Origin: Thalassotalea sp. ND16A | Lineage (GTDB): Bacteria > Pseudomonadota > Gammaproteobacteria > Enterobacterales > Alteromonadaceae | Direction of reading: 5' to 3' | NCBI RefSeq assembly: GCF_000764205.1 | Contig: NZ_JQDZ01000123.1 | Location: 62,001 to 126,000 of the forward strand | DNA length: 64,000 bases | Shown here: in pieces, positions 63,781-64,000 of the stretch | Numbering within the stretch: the first letter of the stretch is position 1 | Layout: every line of letters starts with the position of its first letter | The notes under the pieces: generated by a model | Seen by the model: the letters and a program-made list of their open reading frames with translations, nothing else | Databases searched by the model: none | Told to the model about the DNA's origin: nothing | Program-made: the position numbers and the translations under genes

Positions 63781-64000
63781 TTAACCGATAACACTTTCGG
63801 TCAAATGCCGGATCAGTCGGTCCATTGCCCGATAGGATAACGCCTCAATTAAATGTTCTTTGGCAATATCTTTTTGTTGTTTTAAATCGGCTATGGTGCG
63901 GGCAATTTTCAATAACTTGTGATGCGCCCGCGTCGATAGTCCAAGCTTCTCTACCGCCAGTTCTAAAAATTCACAATCTTCATCAGTTAAGTAGCAATGC
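63781..64000 (-). CDS. comM: ComM/YifB-family AAA+ protein, C-terminal part (cut by window edge)
   Basis: Only the last 73 codons are inside the window; the gene continues past 64000. The visible sequence (ELAVEKLGLSTRAHHKLLKIARTIADL, then EHLIEALSYRAMDRLI) matches the C-terminal Mg-chelatase-like domain of ComM/YifB. ComM is a hexameric helicase that promotes branch migration during natural transformation. The stop is at 63781-63783. Its place near the ilv genes is common in related genomes. Confidence 0.9.
   Translation of the reverse strand, partial: HCYLTDEDCEFLELAVEKLGLSTRAHHKLLKIARTIADLKQQKDIAKEHLIEALSYRAMDRLIRHLTESVIG

Overview
The window comes from a marine gammaproteobacterium of the Alteromonadales, most like Colwelliaceae (Colwellia/Thalassotalea). 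This is inferred from the protein families, the moderate GC content, the TonB-dependent starch locus and the divergent ilvC/ilvY pair; no 16S gene is present to confirm it.

Region 1 (1-14.8 kb) is a denitrification block. It holds the 3' end of norD, dnrP, a membrane-anchored hemerythrin (minus strand), then nirS (cytochrome cd1 nitrite reductase). After nirS come a NapC/NirT cytochrome fused to an ethylbenzene-dehydrogenase-like heme domain, a cupredoxin, and the heme d1 assembly set nirC-nirF-nirD-nirL-nirG-nirH-nirJ-nirE-nirN. The run ends with a CysG-type siroheme synthase whose methyltransferase half has decayed. An FNR/DNR-like box sits between the hemerythrin gene and nirS. No nirM is seen; the cupredoxin may be the electron donor.

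Region 2 (14.8-43.3 kb) is a glycogen/starch/maltodextrin locus: glgP-glgB-(glgX remnant)-malQ-amylase lipoprotein, a secreted multidomain amylase, and an outer-membrane barrel protein. It continues with a minus-strand operon (tryptophan-halogenase family, aldo/keto reductase, sugar MFS), a TonB-dependent receptor, pullulanase, GH97 glucosidase, a second sugar MFS and a LacI-family regulator. LacI-type palindromes centred on ATACGTAT lie upstream of glgP, the receptor and pullulanase, with degenerate copies upstream of the secreted amylase and the halogenase operon. This suggests one regulon. Polysaccharide would be cut outside or at the surface, imported by the receptor, trimmed by periplasmic/lipoprotein glucosidases, carried inward by the MFS proteins and processed by MalQ/GlgP.

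Region 3 (43.4-59.99 kb) is mostly housekeeping: a split membrane/spermidine-synthase-like pair, deoA, a KefB/C-type antiporter, a DUF523 protein, a DUF885 lipoprotein, tesB, a YbdG-like MscS channel, proBA, asparaginase, and ilvC with ilvY. An orphan c-di-GMP-I riboswitch lies on the minus strand at about 50.9-51.0 kb with no gene downstream of it.

Region 4 (60-63.6 kb) is a small accessory block between ilvY and comM. It contains a zinc-ribbon protein of unknown function, two membrane proteins (one with a frameshift in an A8 run), a diverged second copy of the ilvY 3' end, and an Abi-like HEPN protein. The duplicated ilvY end marks it as acquired DNA. A similar duplicated-junction scar surrounds the secreted amylase gene in region 2. 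The window ends inside comM (minus strand).
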